64,000 bases of DNA from Schleiferilactobacillus perolens DSM 12744 (GCF_001435585.1 NZ_AZEC01000004.1:1-64000), one strand, 5' to 3'; shown: positions 9,839 to 21,875, counted from the stretch's first letter. Notes: generated from the letters alone by a model not told the origin. Translations and numbers: made by a program.

Positions 9839-12800
9839 TTGATAGACGTCAATAAGTTTGAAAGTATGCAAATTGGCCTCGCTTCACCAGATAAGATCCG
9901 TTCTTGGTCTTATGGTGAAGTGAAGAAGCCAGAAACCATCAACTATCGGACACTCAAGCCGGAACGCGATGGCTTGTTCGACGAGCGTATTTTCGGCCCC
10001 ACCAAGGACTGGGAATGTGCCTGCGGCAAGTACAAGCGGATTCGGTATAAGGGAATTGTCTGCGATCGTTGTGGGGTCGAAGTGACCCGGTCTAAAGTAC
10101 GGCGGGAACGGATGGGCCATATTGAATTGGCTGCACCGGTTTCTCATATCTGGTACTTCAAGGGCATCCCTTCTCGGATGGGCTTAGTGTTGGATATGTC
10201 CCCGCGGGCATTAGAAGAAATCATTTACTTCGCGTCTTACGTCGTCATCGATCCTGGCGACTCTGATATGGAGAAGAAGCAGTTGTTAACTGAACGGGAA
10301 TACCGTGAAAAGCGGGAACAGTTCGGTGACAACTTCAATGCCAAGATGGGTGCCGAAGCGGTCAAAGAATTACTGCAAGACGTTGAGTTAGAGAAAGAAG
10401 TCGCAGAACTCAAGGAAGAATTGAAGTCTGCGTCTGGGCAAAAGCGGACCCGCGCGATTCGTCGGTTGGACATTCTGGATGCCTTCCTGGAATCCGGTAA
10501 TAAGCCGGAATGGATGGTCATGGATGTGATTCCCGTGATCCCGCCTGATCTGCGGCCGATGGTTCAATTGGAAGGCGGCCGGTTTGCCACTTCTGATCTG
10601 AACGATTTATACCGGCGGGTCATCAACCGTAACAACCGGTTGAAGCGTCTGCTGGATTTGCACGCCCCGAACATCATCGTGCAAAATGAAAAACGGATGC
10701 TGCAAGAAGCCGTCGATGCGTTGATCGATAACGGTCGTCGTGGTCGTCCGGTGACTGGTCCGGGTAACCGTCCGCTCAAGTCCTTATCCCATATGCTGAA
10801 AGGTAAGCAAGGCCGGTTCCGGCAGAACTTACTGGGTAAACGGGTGGACTACTCTGGTCGTTCCGTTATCGATGTCGGCCCGACATTGAAGTTCTATCAA
10901 TGTGGGGTACCGCGGGAAATGGCGTTGGAATTATTCAAGCCATATGTGATGCGGGAACTCGTGAAGCGCAGTTTGGCTTCAAACATCAAGAATGCCAAAC
11001 GCCAAATCGAGCGCCAAGACGATGATGTCTGGGATGTATTGGAAGACGTCATTAAAGAACGGCCCGTCCTGTTGAACCGGGCACCAACATTGCACCGGTT
11101 AGGGATTCAAGCCTTCGAACCAGTCTTGGTCGATGGTAAGTCCATTCGGTTGCACCCATTGGCTTGTGAAGCTTACAACGCCGATTTCGACGGGGACCAG
11201 ATGGCGATCCACGTACCGCTGTCTGATGAAGCCCAGGCTGAAGCCCGGATGTTAATGATGGCAGCCCACCATATCTTGGCCCCTAAGGATGGTAAGCCCA
11301 TCGTGACACCGTCTCAGGACGTTGTGTTGGGGAACTATTACCTGACCTTGGAAGACAAGGGCCGTCGTGGCGAAGGTATGATCTTTAAGGATACGAATGA
11401 AGCCGTTTTGGCTTATCGTACCGGTAAAGTGCATTACCACAGTCGGGTTGGTTTAGCTGTTGATGGTTTAACCCAGAAGCCCTTCACTGATGAACAACGG
11501 CACCAGATTTTGGTCACCAGTATTGGTAAGATCCTCTTCAACGAGATTTTGCCAGAAGACTTCCCGTATCTGAACGAACCCACTGCGGATAACTTGACCA
11601 ATGGCGTTCCGGATAAGTATTTCCTGAAACCTGGTCAAGACATTCATGATTACTTGGCCAATGCTTCACTCATCCCGCCTTTCAAGAAAGGCTATTTGAG
11701 CGATATCATTGCCCAGGTCTTCAAGATCTACAAGGTACAACGGACCAGTGAATTGCTGGATGACATGAAGACGCTGGGTTACACGATCTCCACATTGTCT
11801 GGGATTACCGTGGGGATTGCTGATGTACCGGACTTGCCTGATAAGCAGAATATTGTGGATGACGCCCATAAGAAGGTCGCCACAGTATCCAAGCAGTTCC
11901 GTCGTGGTTTAATTACCGATGACGAACGGCATAACCGGATTATCAGCATTTGGAACGAAGCGAAAGATACCATTCAACAACGGTTGATTGATAGTTTCGA
12001 TCCGGCCAACCCAATCTCCATGATGAGTGATTCTGGTGCCCGGGGTAACATTTCTAACTTCACCCAGTTAGCCGGGATGCGGGGTCTGATGGCTGCGCCA
12101 AACGGCGGGATGATGGAAGTGCCCGTTACCTCGAACTTCCGTGAAGGTTTATCCGTCATGGAAATGTTCATGTCCACCCATGGTGCCCGTAAAGGGATGA
12201 CCGATACGGCGCTGAAGACTGCCAACTCTGGGTACTTAACCCGACGGTTGGTCGATGTGGCCCAGGATGTCATTGTCCGGGAAGAGGACTGTGGTACTGA
12301 CCGTGGCGTGAAGGTATCCGCGATTCGTGAAGGTAACGAAATGATCGAACCGCTCCACGATCGAATTTTTGGTCGGTTCACGATGAAGGCGGTCAAGGAT
12401 CCAAAGACAGGCGAGACCATCGCCCCGAAGAACACACTGATCGACGAAGACTTGGCTGAAAAGATCGTCAATGCCGGCGTTGAGAGTGTCACGATCCGTT
12501 CCGTCTTCACCTGCAACACGCAGCATGGTGTTTGCCGTCGCTGCTATGGTCGTAACTTGGCCACTGGTGAAGAAGTCGAAGTCGGCGAAGCAGTTGGTAC
12601 TGTCGCTGCTCAGTCCATCGGCGAACCAGGGACTCAGTTGACCATGCGTAACTTCCATACCGGTGGTGTAGCCGGTGGTGAAGATATTACCCAAGGGCTT
12701 CCTCGTGTGCAAGAAATTGTGGAAGCGCGGAATCCTAAAGGTCTGTCTGTGATTACCGAAGTGACTGGTGAGATCAGTGCGATTGATGAGAACCCGGCTG

Positions 12801-13555
12801 AACATACCCGGGAAATCACCGTCGAAGGTAAGACCGATACGCGGACTTACAGCGTGCCTTATGCGTCCAGTGTCACTGTCAAGGAAGGCGACCATGTCCA
12901 CCGTGGCGACAAGTTGACAGTCGGCTCAATTGACCCGAAGGAACTGATTAAAGTCCGTGATGCCCTGACCACTGAGAACTACCTGCTGGATGAAGTCCAG
13001 AAGGTATATCGGATGCAGGGTGTGGATATCAGTGATAAGCATATCGAAGTAATGATTCGGCAGATGTTGCAAAAGGTACGGGTCATGGATCCGGGCGATA
13101 CCGACATCCTGCCAGGAACCTTGCTCGATATTGCGGACTTCAGCGAACAGAACCATCAGACCTTGATCAAGGGTGGAATTCCTGCCACTGGTCGGCCGGT
13201 TCTGTTGGGGATCACGAAGGCTGCACTGGAAACCAACAGTTTCCTGTCTGCCGCTTCCTTCCAGGAAACGACTCGGGTATTGACGGATGCGTCAATCCGC
13301 GGCAAGAACGATCCGTTGATTGGTTTGAAGGAAAACGTCATTATCGGGAAGATCATTCCGGCTGGTACCGGGATGGCGAAGTACCGGGAGATGGAGCCTT
13401 TGACTGTCGGCGCGAAGCCGGATAATGTGTATTCGATCTCCGATATTGAGGCGCAGATGAAGCGTCAAGCAGAGGAGAAGGGTACGGCTGCTGATAGTAA
13501 TGCGACGGATGATGACCCAGTTCCGACGAAGGATGACGGTCCGAGTTCGAAGTAA
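9839..13555 (+). CDS. rpoC: DNA-directed RNA polymerase beta' subunit
   Basis: Catalytic subunit of RNA polymerase, 1238 aa. The Mg-binding motif [10 protein letters not shown] lies at about residues 445-454. The N-terminal zinc site (CACGKY...CDRCG) and the second zinc site (CGTD...[11 protein letters not shown]) are intact. The TTG start at 9839 is set by AGGAGG at 9826-9831. The last 30 residues are acidic and low complexity. It begins 27 bases after rpoB and ends in a strong terminator. Confidence 0.97.
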   Translation: MIDVNKFESMQIGLASPDKIRSWSYGEVKKPETINYRTLKPERDGLFDERIFGPTKDWECACGKYKRIRYKGIVCDRCGVEVTRSKVRRERMGHIELAAPVSHIWYFKGIPSRMGLVLDMSPRALEEIIYFASYVVIDPGDSDMEKKQLLTEREYREKREQFGDNFNAKMGAEAVKELLQDVELEKEVAELKEELKSASGQKRTRAIRRLDILDAFLESGNKPEWMVMDVIPVIPPDLRPMVQLEGGRFATSDLNDLYRRVINRNNRLKRLLDLHAPNIIVQNEKRMLQEAVDALIDNGRRGRPVTGPGNRPLKSLSHMLKGKQGRFRQNLLGKRVDYSGRSVIDVGPTLKFYQCGVPREMALELFKPYVMRELVKRSLASNIKNAKRQIERQDDDVWDVLEDVIKERPVLLNRAPTLHRLGIQAFEPVLVDGKSIRLHPLACEAYNADFDGDQMAIHVPLSDEAQAEARMLMMAAHHILAPKDGKPIVTPSQDVVLGNYYLTLEDKGRRGEGMIFKDTNEAVLAYRTGKVHYHSRVGLAVDGLTQKPFTDEQRHQILVTSIGKILFNEILPEDFPYLNEPTADNLTNGVPDKYFLKPGQDIHDYLANASLIPPFKKGYLSDIIAQVFKIYKVQRTSELLDDMKTLGYTISTLSGITVGIADVPDLPDKQNIVDDAHKKVATVSKQFRRGLITDDERHNRIISIWNEAKDTIQQRLIDSFDPANPISMMSDSGARGNISNFTQLAGMRGLMAAPNGGMMEVPVTSNFREGLSVMEMFMSTHGARKGMTDTALKTANSGYLTRRLVDVAQDVIVREEDCGTDRGVKVSAIREGNEMIEPLHDRIFGRFTMKAVKDPKTGETIAPKNTLIDEDLAEKIVNAGVESVTIRSVFTCNTQHGVCRRCYGRNLATGEEVEVGEAVGTVAAQSIGEPGTQLTMRNFHTGGVAGGEDITQGLPRVQEIVEARNPKGLSVITEVTGEISAIDENPAEHTREITVEGKTDTRTYSVPYASSVTVKEGDHVHRGDKLTVGSIDPKELIKVRDALTTENYLLDEVQKVYRMQGVDISDKHIEVMIRQMLQKVRVMDPGDTDILPGTLLDIADFSEQNHQTLIKGGIPATGRPVLLGITKAALETNSFLSAASFQETTRVLTDASIRGKNDPLIGLKENVIIGKIIPAGTGMAKYREMEPLTVGAKPDNVYSISDIEAQMKRQAEEKGTAADSNATDDDPVPTKDDGPSSK

Positions 13556-13579
13556 CAGGTTGAATTAGGTACAAATGGA

Positions 13580-13617
13580 GCGCGTCTCGCGAGTAAAATT
13601 GCGGGGCGCGCTTTTTT
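13580..13617 (+). terminator. terminator of rpoB-rpoC
   Basis: GCGCGTCTCGC pairs with GCGGGGCGCGC (with G-U pairs) around a 10-base loop, followed by TTTTTT. Confidence 0.85.
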
Positions 13618-13631
13618 GGTGCGCGATTGCC

Positions 13632-13814
13632 GTGCCAATGCTGCGCAAGCTACGGTGGCAGGGGGCTGGAACGCTGTGACGGCGCTTTGAGCCCGCTGAG
13701 GGGCGCGGTCTCAAAGTCGCCTAACTGCATATAAACTTGCCCAGGACCGGGGCAAGTTTATTGCAGTTTCCACAGCTGAGCCCCCTGCCACCTTCGCTTG
13801 CTCCGCATTGGCAC
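13632..13814. repeat. palindromic intergenic repeat, copy A (full length)
   Basis: A 183-base element. The outer arms (13632-13650 and 13796-13814) match at 17 of 19 positions when folded; a second stem, GGTGGCAGGGGGCT with AGCCCCCTGCCACC, is perfect (13654-13667, 13779-13792). Inside lie two further hairpins: GGCGCTTTGAG with CTCAAAGTCGCC (13681-13721), and a 16-pair hairpin at 13725-13766. The whole would fold as a three-way junction. Shorter relatives lie at 20268-20338 and 44218-44333. It fills most of the gap between the rpoC terminator and the end of comC; I see no gene in it. Confidence 0.85.
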
Positions 13815-13862
13815 TAGATTGAGCGTGACCGCGGAACCTCCCATTGCAAAAAAAACGGTCGG

Positions 13863-14540
13863 TCACCAGTGGTAGGCGGTGATGACGACTAGTGCTGCGA
13901 TGTAGAGGATGGGGAGAAAAGGGATGGGCTTTTTTTGGTGGTGGGTGAGGAAGGTGATGAGGAGACCGAGGGTGCTGGCGGTGAGGAGCCAGTGGAGGAT
14001 GGGGTAAGGACCGAATATCAGCGTGGCGAGGGTGATGAGTTCGAGGTCGCCCGCGCCCATTTTTTGCCAAAAGACTGGGAAGATAAGAATCGCAGCGGCA
14101 GCAAAAGCGGCCCACCAGTGGAGCGGATGCTGTGTGGCCACTGCAATCAGTAGACAAAGAATTGTCCCAAGCCAAAACCAGCGGTCGTCGAAAGCATAGT
14201 GGTAGAGGTCGCTGGCGGCGAGGAAGCTTAATAAGAATAGGAAGAGCAAAAGGACTGGGGATTGCCAGAGGGCGGCCGTCATGATGAGCCCGCCGCTTGC
14301 GGCACCACAGAGTTCACCGAGCCAAAAACGTGGATCGATGGCGGCGGCACAATGGCGGCAACGGCCGCGAAGCAGCAAATAACTAAGTACCGGAATATTG
14401 TCATAAAAGTGTATTAAGCGCTTACAACTGCTACAATAAGAACGGTGTGGCTGCGAGACGGTTTGGGTCGTGCGCCAGGCGCGACAGAGTAAGAATGAAC
14501 CCCAGCATGCGCCAGTCAGGGTTCCCCAAAGAATTAACAT
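13863..14540 (-). CDS. comC: prepilin peptidase (type 4 prepilin-like, ComC)
   Basis: Membrane aspartic protease that cuts and methylates prepilin-like proteins of the competence pseudopilus (family A24). Both catalytic aspartates are visible: D111 in SDLYHYAFDD and D165 in the GAGDLEL form of the GxGD motif. The cytoplasmic cysteine pairs C36/C39 and C61/C64 are present. About seven hydrophobic segments follow. Of two ATG choices I use 14540, which has a GAGGTGA site in front, giving 225 aa. No comG genes are in the window, which is normal since comC often stands alone. Confidence 0.9.
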   Translation of the reverse strand: MLILWGTLTGACWGSFLLCRAWRTTQTVSQPHRSYCSSCKRLIHFYDNIPVLSYLLLRGRCRHCAAAIDPRFWLGELCGAASGGLIMTAALWQSPVLLLFLFLLSFLAASDLYHYAFDDRWFWLGTILCLLIAVATQHPLHWWAAFAAAAILIFPVFWQKMGAGDLELITLATLIFGPYPILHWLLTASTLGLLITFLTHHQKKPIPFLPILYIAALVVITAYHW

Positions 14541-14578
14541 GATGATCACCTCACTCACTACGTACGCCAACCACACTA

Positions 14579-14607
14579 TTGTTTGCGCACGGGTTTCCGC
14601 GTATTCT
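14579..14607 (+). promoter_or_regulatory. promoter of the rpiR-type gene
   Basis: TTGTTT (14579-14584), 17-base spacer, TATTCT (14602-14607). Confidence 0.5.
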
Positions 14608-14648
14608 TAAGTTTGAGAATGTGCGCTAGGAAAGGAATGGATGGGAGT

Positions 14649-17020
<2,372 letters not shown>

Positions 17021-17029
17021 GCCAAGCAG

Positions 17030-17057
17030 GAAAACCGCTCTTCGGAGCGGTTTTCTT
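17030..17057 (+). terminator. terminator of the GH1 gene
   Basis: AAAACCGCTC and GAGCGGTTTT around a TTCG tetraloop, then CTTG. Confidence 0.8.
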
Positions 17058-17091
17058 GTATACTGGGTGGGTGAGAAAGGGGCGGTTAAGT

Positions 17092-17679
17092 TTGCCGAAG
17101 CAAAGAATGGAAGCCTTTACCGACGCAATTTTTGCGATTATTATCACGGTCATGGTCTTGGAACTGCATCCGCCGACCAGCGGCCAGTTTAGTGCCCTGT
17201 GGGGGCTGCGGCACGCCTTTGCCATCTACCTGGCATCTTTTTTAATTTTGGCCGTGTATTGGAATAACCATCACCATCTATTCCAGATCGTCCGGTCCAT
17301 CGATGGGACCGTGTTGTGGGTCAATACGATTTTTATCCTGGTCGTTTCATTATTTCCCTTTGCCACCGCTTGGGTGGGGGACAATCATGTGGATAGTGTG
17401 GCCCCAGAGATGCTTTTTGGCACCGTGATGTTCTTAATGGATGCCATGTTTTTTGTCCTTGTGCGCGCATTGATCCATGCCGATGGCGAGAATCCGGAGA
17501 TTCGGAAATTAGTGGGAAAGGGATACAATAAGCCTTATATTTCCATGGCGGGTAATATTGTGGCTATTTTCCTGGCGTTCATTTGGCCGCCGTTGACTGT
17601 CATTGTCGACACATTATTACTGGTGTTGTGGGTGATGCCGGAACGGCGAATTGAGCGGCATGTGAGCAACGGCCGTTAA
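17092..17679 (+). CDS. TMEM175-like (DUF1211) potassium channel family protein
   Basis: Membrane protein of 195 aa with six predicted hydrophobic segments. The N-terminal motif RMEAFTDAIFAIIIT matches the RxxxFSDG-type signature of bacterial TMEM175 channels, with T-D-A in place of S-D-G. Relatives form tetrameric K+-permeable channels. TTG at 17092 is chosen from AAAGGGG nine bases upstream; an internal ATG (M6) is another option. It begins 34 bases after the GH1 terminator. Confidence 0.8.
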   Translation: MPKQRMEAFTDAIFAIIITVMVLELHPPTSGQFSALWGLRHAFAIYLASFLILAVYWNNHHHLFQIVRSIDGTVLWVNTIFILVVSLFPFATAWVGDNHVDSVAPEMLFGTVMFLMDAMFFVLVRALIHADGENPEIRKLVGKGYNKPYISMAGNIVAIFLAFIWPPLTVIVDTLLLVLWVMPERRIERHVSNGR

Positions 17680-17692
17680 AGTGGGAAAACAG

Positions 17693-17698
17693 TATAAT
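17693..17698 (+). promoter_or_regulatory. -10 element before L-HicDH gene
   Basis: Perfect TATAAT at 17693-17698, 29 bases before the start codon. No good -35 is seen. Confidence 0.4.
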
Positions 17699-17727
17699 AG
17701 AGTAAAGGATAGAAATGGGGCTTTATT

Positions 17728-18642
17728 ATGGCAAGAACAATTGGTGTCATCGGTATTGGTCATGTGGGTGTGACAACATCATTTAATATTGTGACGAAAG
17801 GCTTAGCGGATACACTCGTCATGATTGACAGCAAAGAAGGTTGGGCGGAAGCAGAACGGGCCGACTTAAAGGACAGTCTTGGCGGGTTAAGTACGTACAC
17901 CAAACTGATCGCGAATGATTACAGCGCGTTGCGGGATGCAGATGTTGTTATTTTCTCTGCAGGCGATATTAGTGTGATCAAGGATGGTGACCGTAACTCT
18001 GAGATCAAGACCACCAAGGCGGCGATTGATGACGTAGCTCCGAAGCTGGCAGCGTCTGGTTTCCACGGAGTCTTGATCGATGTCAGTAATCCCTGTGACG
18101 TGGCGGTTTCTTATTGGCAGGAAAAGCTGGATCTAGGCCGCAATCAAATCATCGGGACTGGCACTGCCCTGGATACATACCGGATGCGCCGGGCAGTAGC
18201 CGAAGCAGTCCGTGTTAATGTCGCCGATGTGCGCGGCTACAACATGGGGGAGCACGGTGCAGATCAATTCACGGCGTGGTCCTCTGTGCGGGTCAATAAC
18301 AAACCGATCAAAGATTTTCCCAATGTGAAACTGGATGAAATCTCTGAAGCGGCCCGGCTGGGCGGTTGGCAGATCTTCAGGGCTAAGCACTACACCAGCT
18401 TTGGTATCGCCACGATTGCCTGTGAGATTGCATTGGCGGTATGCAACGATGCCCACCGGATCTTCCCGTGTTCCGCGTATGATCCGGAGTTTGACATTGC
18501 TATTGGCCACCCCACGACGATTGGCCGGACAGGGGTGATCGATAATCCGCCGATGGGGTTAAGCGGTGATGAAGTGGATGCCTATGCCCATGCGGCAGAA
18601 ACCATCAAAGCAAATTTAGCAAAACTACATGCGTTAAGTTAA
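17728..18642 (+). CDS. L-2-hydroxyisocaproate / L-lactate dehydrogenase family
   Basis: NAD-dependent 2-hydroxyacid dehydrogenase, 304 aa. The nucleotide motif GIGHVG is at 9-14, the proton-relay histidine is H176 in GEHG, and SNPCDV and GTALDTYRMR are conserved blocks. GEHGADQFTAWS is closer to L-HicDH, which reduces branched 2-keto acids, than to classical lactate dehydrogenase (GEHGDTEFPVW). The product may act on keto acids from amino acid breakdown. It is a single gene with its own -10 and terminator. Confidence 0.85.
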   Translation: MARTIGVIGIGHVGVTTSFNIVTKGLADTLVMIDSKEGWAEAERADLKDSLGGLSTYTKLIANDYSALRDADVVIFSAGDISVIKDGDRNSEIKTTKAAIDDVAPKLAASGFHGVLIDVSNPCDVAVSYWQEKLDLGRNQIIGTGTALDTYRMRRAVAEAVRVNVADVRGYNMGEHGADQFTAWSSVRVNNKPIKDFPNVKLDEISEAARLGGWQIFRAKHYTSFGIATIACEIALAVCNDAHRIFPCSAYDPEFDIAIGHPTTIGRTGVIDNPPMGLSGDEVDAYAHAAETIKANLAKLHALS

Positions 18643-18652
18643 GCAAACAACC

Positions 18653-18693
18653 AAGCGCCCTGTCAGGATATAGATCCCGGTAGGGCGCTTTTT
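18653..18693 (+). terminator. terminator of the L-HicDH gene
   Basis: AAGCGCCCT (18653-18661) pairs with AGGGCGCTT (18682-18690), followed by T residues. Confidence 0.85.
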
Positions 18694-18757
18694 GAATCCG
18701 GTTACCAGTTTCACACTTGGCACTTGTTTTTTCCCTGAGTCTCCGTTTTTTCAGCTC

Positions 18758-18771
18758 TGAAAACGCTGTAC
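18758..18771 (+). promoter_or_regulatory. cre-like site before the first EIIC gene
   Basis: TGAAAACGCTGTAC carries the strong CcpA core TGAAAACGCT, with a weaker right half. It lies 90 bases before the PTS gene, close to a plausible CATAAT -10 at 18789-18794. Confidence 0.4.
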
Positions 18772-18860
18772 AAAGCTTGCGGGTATGCCATAATAAAAGC
18801 GTGTTCATATTACAAATAAGCATCAGTCATTATTCAGCAATCTTATAGGGGGATTCAAGC

Positions 18861-20201
18861 ATGAATGACTTTATCAACAACAAAATCATGCCGCCCATGA
18901 TGAAATTCGTGAACACGAAGGCCATCATGGCGCTGCGGGATGGGATGGTATTTTCAATCCCATTTATCATCGTCGGTTCCGTATTCTTGATTATTGCGAA
19001 CTTCCCAGTTCAATCATGGATTCAGTTCATGAACGAGACTGGTTGGGCCGCTTGGTTGAACCAGGCTTATAATGCATCCTTTGGTATCATGGCACTTTTT
19101 GCCGTGCTAGGGATCGGTTATTCCTGGGTAAAGAACGAAGGGTTTGAGCCATTATCCGGCGGGATTACCGCTGTTGTTGGTTTCTTACTGGTAATGCGTC
19201 CCACTACGGCCATCTCCAATGCGGCCGGCACGAAGGTATTAATTAAGGACCCATCTTATCTGTCTGGTTTCATTGATCGGACATGGTTAGGGGGCCAAGG
19301 GATGATCGCCGCTATCCTGATCGGAATGATCACTGGTTGGGCATATTCCTGGTTCTTGAAGAAGAACATTCGGATCAAGTTGCCAGAACAGGTACCCGCT
19401 AACGTTTCCGATTCCTTCACCGCGTTGATTCCTGCATTTGCAGTTACCGTGGGTTGGGAAATTGTGTATATCCTGTTTGACAAGTTCGGCAGCACCACAA
19501 TGACTCAATTCATTTACAAGATGATTCAGACGCCGTTGCAAGGGGTCACCGACTCCTTCGGCGGGACGATGGTCATTGCCTTGATTATCCCGTTCATGTG
19601 GTTCTTCGGGGTCCATGGCGCCATCATCATCGGCGGTATTGTTGGACCGTTACTGCAAGCCAACTCCTTGGACAACGCCAAGATCGTTTCTGCCCACCAG
19701 GCTTTAACCGTTAAAAACGGCGGCCACATTGTGACCCAAGCTTTGCTGGATCAATTCGGTACCGTGACTGGTTCTGGGATGACAATTGGGTTGGTCATCT
19801 TCATGATTATCTTTGCCAAGTCGGCCCAAATGAAGTCACTGGGTGCTTTGGAAATTGCGCCGGCTATCTTCAACATCAATGAACCGATTCTATTCGGCTT
19901 GCCGATTGTGTTGAACCCGTTGATGTTCATTCCGTTCTTCATCACGCCAGCGATTTCCATGGGCTTAACCTACTTCGCCATCAAGATTGGTTTGATTCCG
20001 TTGTTCAATGGGTCGTATGTCCCTTGGACGACGCCAGCGGTTCTGTCCGGCTTCCTGGTCGGCGACTGGCGGACAGCCATCTGGCAATTGTTGATGCTGG
20101 TCATGACGTTCTTCGTTTATCTGCCATTCGCCATCCGGTTGGATCGGACGATGTATGCGGACGAGCAGGCGACATTGGCTAAAGAGGCTAAGACGAACTA
20201 A
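18861..20201 (+). CDS. PTS sugar transporter EIIC, Lac/cellobiose family
   Basis: Membrane permease of 446 aa with about ten membrane segments. The motif block FNINEPILFGLPIVLNP, typical of CelB/LacE-type EIIC proteins, is present near residue 340, along with FGVHGAIIIGG. It transports and helps phosphorylate a beta-glucoside or related disaccharide, but needs EIIA and EIIB partners, neither of which is in the window. GGGGGA provides the ribosome site. It is flanked by terminators, so it is transcribed alone. Confidence 0.9.
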   Translation: MNDFINNKIMPPMMKFVNTKAIMALRDGMVFSIPFIIVGSVFLIIANFPVQSWIQFMNETGWAAWLNQAYNASFGIMALFAVLGIGYSWVKNEGFEPLSGGITAVVGFLLVMRPTTAISNAAGTKVLIKDPSYLSGFIDRTWLGGQGMIAAILIGMITGWAYSWFLKKNIRIKLPEQVPANVSDSFTALIPAFAVTVGWEIVYILFDKFGSTTMTQFIYKMIQTPLQGVTDSFGGTMVIALIIPFMWFFGVHGAIIIGGIVGPLLQANSLDNAKIVSAHQALTVKNGGHIVTQALLDQFGTVTGSGMTIGLVIFMIIFAKSAQMKSLGALEIAPAIFNINEPILFGLPIVLNPLMFIPFFITPAISMGLTYFAIKIGLIPLFNGSYVPWTTPAVLSGFLVGDWRTAIWQLLMLVMTFFVYLPFAIRLDRTMYADEQATLAKEAKTN

Positions 20202-20215
20202 TCCTAATAGGTAGT

Positions 20216-20256
20216 AAAAAACACGGCGATCTCACAATTGAGATGGCCGTGTTTTT
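20216..20256 (+). terminator. terminator of the first EIIC gene
   Basis: AAAAACACGGC pairs with GCCGTGTTTTT across an 18-base loop that itself contains ATCTCA/TGAGAT. Confidence 0.85.
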
Positions 20257-20267
20257 GGTCTCCAGCC

Positions 20268-20338
20268 GTGCCAAAGCTGCGCGCGGTGTGGTTTCCACAG
20301 CTGAGCCCATCCCACCTCCGATTGCTCCGCATTGGCAC
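20268..20338. repeat. palindromic intergenic repeat, copy B (short)
   Basis: 71 bases. It begins GTGCCAAAGCTGCGC and ends TTGCTCCGCATTGGCAC. The inner GTTTCCACAGCTGAGCCC is identical to copy A, so B looks like an internally deleted relative. It lies between the convergent EIIC gene and the small membrane gene, directly after a terminator, as copy A does. Confidence 0.8.
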
Positions 20339-20375
20339 TATATCCATCTGGATTCGAAAGTTTGTGTCAGCTCTG

Positions 20376-20576
20376 CTAATGGACTAAGCCGAGAAGAATA
20401 CCCAGACCGGCGATCACGAAAATTAAGCCGATTACAAGTGCGAAACCAAAACCCAACCATAGGAAGATCCGGTTATTTGGTGGTGGGGATTGGCGGAATT
20501 GTTGGTATTGGCGTTGGGTGATCCAGAGTTGGAAGAAGCCGGCGAGGATGGCGATCCAGCCGTATAAGATGTGCAA
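20376..20576 (-). CDS. small two-helix membrane protein
   Basis: 66 aa beginning HILYGWIAILAGFF, with two hydrophobic segments separated by a short polar loop (QRQYQQFRQSPPPNN). The TTG start at 20576 is chosen because AAAGGAG lies 8 bases upstream; the longer ATG start would place that site inside the gene. I do not recognise the family. Coding is supported by the ribosome site and the clean hydrophobic pattern. Confidence 0.6.
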   Translation of the reverse strand: MHILYGWIAILAGFFQLWITQRQYQQFRQSPPPNNRIFLWLGFGFALVIGLIFVIAGLGILLGLVH

Positions 20577-20648
20577 ATTCAATGCTCCTTTCACGAAAGT
20601 GACTTGAGTGTGTCGCTGATTACCAACTAATATGGTATCCTAGTTGCA

Positions 20649-20677
20649 TTGACGATTATTATCAATCAGGATATTAT
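20649..20677 (+). promoter_or_regulatory. rpsL promoter P1
   Basis: TTGACG (20649-20654), 17-base spacer, TATTAT (20672-20677). Confidence 0.65.
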
Positions 20678-20690
20678 CCTGTGCTGGCGG

Positions 20691-20719
20691 TTGCTTTCCG
20701 CCAGTGAGCATGGTATTAT
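20691..20719 (+). promoter_or_regulatory. rpsL promoter P2
   Basis: TTGCTT (20691-20696), 17-base spacer, TATTAT (20714-20719). It has the same -10 as P1, 42 bases downstream. Confidence 0.55.
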
Positions 20720-20892
20720 TTTCAAGGTGCTTTTTCATCCAGTGTTTCCGTGTCGGAACGTGCTGAACTGCTGATTTAGCATTTGTATAGTCAATCTGGG
20801 TTCGCCTATTTTTTTAGACACGTGGGCACGCCTGGATATGTGGACAGTAAATAAAAAATTAATTAACAGATTCTGGAAGGAGGACCCTCTAC

Positions 20893-21306
20893 ATGCCAAC
20901 AATTAACCAATTGGTACGTCAAGGTCGTAAATCTCGTACATCCAAGTCTGACGCTCCGGCGTTGAACTTCGGCTATAACAGTATGAAGAAAGAATTAACC
21001 GATAATCCCGCACCGCAAAAGCGGGGTGTCGCTACTCGTGTGGGTACCATGACCCCGAAGAAGCCGAACTCCGCATTGCGTAAGTATGCCCGTGTTCGTC
21101 TGTCTAACTTGATCGAAGTCACTGCTTATATTCCTGGTATTGGTCACAATTTACAGGAACATAGTGTTGTCTTGATCCGTGGCGGCCGTGTGAAGGACCT
21201 GCCTGGTGTGCGTTACCATATCGTTCGTGGTGCGCTCGATACTGCCGGTGTGGATGGCCGGATGCAAGGCCGTTCTAAGTACGGTGCTAAGCGTCCCAAG
21301 AAGTAA
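20893..21306 (+). CDS. rpsL: 30S ribosomal protein S12
   Basis: 137 aa protein of the small-subunit decoding centre. The conserved [11 protein letters not shown] segment (about 54-64), site of streptomycin-resistance changes, is wild type, as is [26 protein letters not shown] site precedes ATG. First gene of rpsL-rpsG-fusA. Confidence 0.97.
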   Translation: MPTINQLVRQGRKSRTSKSDAPALNFGYNSMKKELTDNPAPQKRGVATRVGTMTPKKPNSALRKYARVRLSNLIEVTAYIPGIGHNLQEHSVVLIRGGRVKDLPGVRYHIVRGALDTAGVDGRMQGRSKYGAKRPKK

Positions 21307-21347
21307 TTCAAATAATCGATAAAAACGCAACAGGAGGTTTTTGAGCA

Positions 21348-21818
21348 ATGCCAAGAAAAGGACATGTTCCGACACGTGATGTACTGCCGGATCCAATCTA
21401 CAATTCAAAATTAGTATCTCGTTTAATCAACCACTTGATGTATGACGGCAAGCGCGGAACCGCAGCAACGATTCTGTACCATTCCTTCGACATCGTAAAG
21501 AGCCAAACTGGTAACGATCCCTTGGAAGTCTTCGAACAAGCGATGAAGAATGTTATGCCTGTTCTGGAAGTCAAGGCACGTCGTATCGGTGGTTCTAACT
21601 ACCAGGTACCTATCGAAGTACGGCCGGAACGCCGGACGACCCTGGGTATGCGCTGGATCGTCAACTATGCTCGGTTACGGGGCGAACACTCTATGGAGGA
21701 ACGTCTGGCCGGGGAAATCATGGATGCTGCCAATAATACTGGTGCAGCCGTGAAGAAGCGTGAAGATACCCATAAGATGGCAGACGCCAACCGGGCATTC
21801 GCACACTATCGTTGGTAA
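21348..21818 (+). CDS. rpsG: 30S ribosomal protein S7
   Basis: 156 aa, the normal length. It binds the 3' major domain of 16S rRNA and starts head assembly. [16 protein letters not shown] and the [15 protein letters not shown] end are typical. An AGGAGG site sits 12 bases before ATG. Cotranscribed with rpsL; a terminator-like hairpin follows before fusA. Confidence 0.97.
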   Translation: MPRKGHVPTRDVLPDPIYNSKLVSRLINHLMYDGKRGTAATILYHSFDIVKSQTGNDPLEVFEQAMKNVMPVLEVKARRIGGSNYQVPIEVRPERRTTLGMRWIVNYARLRGEHSMEERLAGEIMDAANNTGAAVKKREDTHKMADANRAFAHYRW

Positions 21819-21826
21819 TCAACGCT

Positions 21827-21875
21827 GTTGGCTATTCTTTGAATCGAAGTTTGGTTCACGGAATAGCCAACTTTT
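21827..21875 (+). terminator. attenuator-like hairpin between rpsG and fusA
   Basis: GTTGGCTATTC (21827-21837) pairs perfectly with GAATAGCCAAC (21861-21871), followed by TTTT. It lies inside the operon, so it probably lowers fusA transcription rather than ending it fully. Confidence 0.7.

Larger units (their letters stand above)
20577..20892. other. divergent intergenic region before rpsL
   Basis: 316 bases without a gene. It holds two good rpsL promoters (20649-20677, 20691-20719), the second overlapping a hairpin CTGGCGG/CCGCCAG (20684-20703), then a leader of about 170 bases with a T7 tract at 20812-20818 but no clear stem before it. Confidence 0.6.

Noticed and set aside
13711-14175. 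154-codon minus-strand frame overlapping the 3' part of comC
   Set aside because: It is out of frame with comC, Pro/His-rich, and runs into the repeat element.
20243-20521. 92-codon plus-strand frame after the EIIC gene
   Set aside because: It begins in the terminator, crosses repeat copy B and lies opposite the small membrane gene.
20812-20818. T7 tract before rpsL as a terminator
   Set aside because: No stable stem ends next to it.
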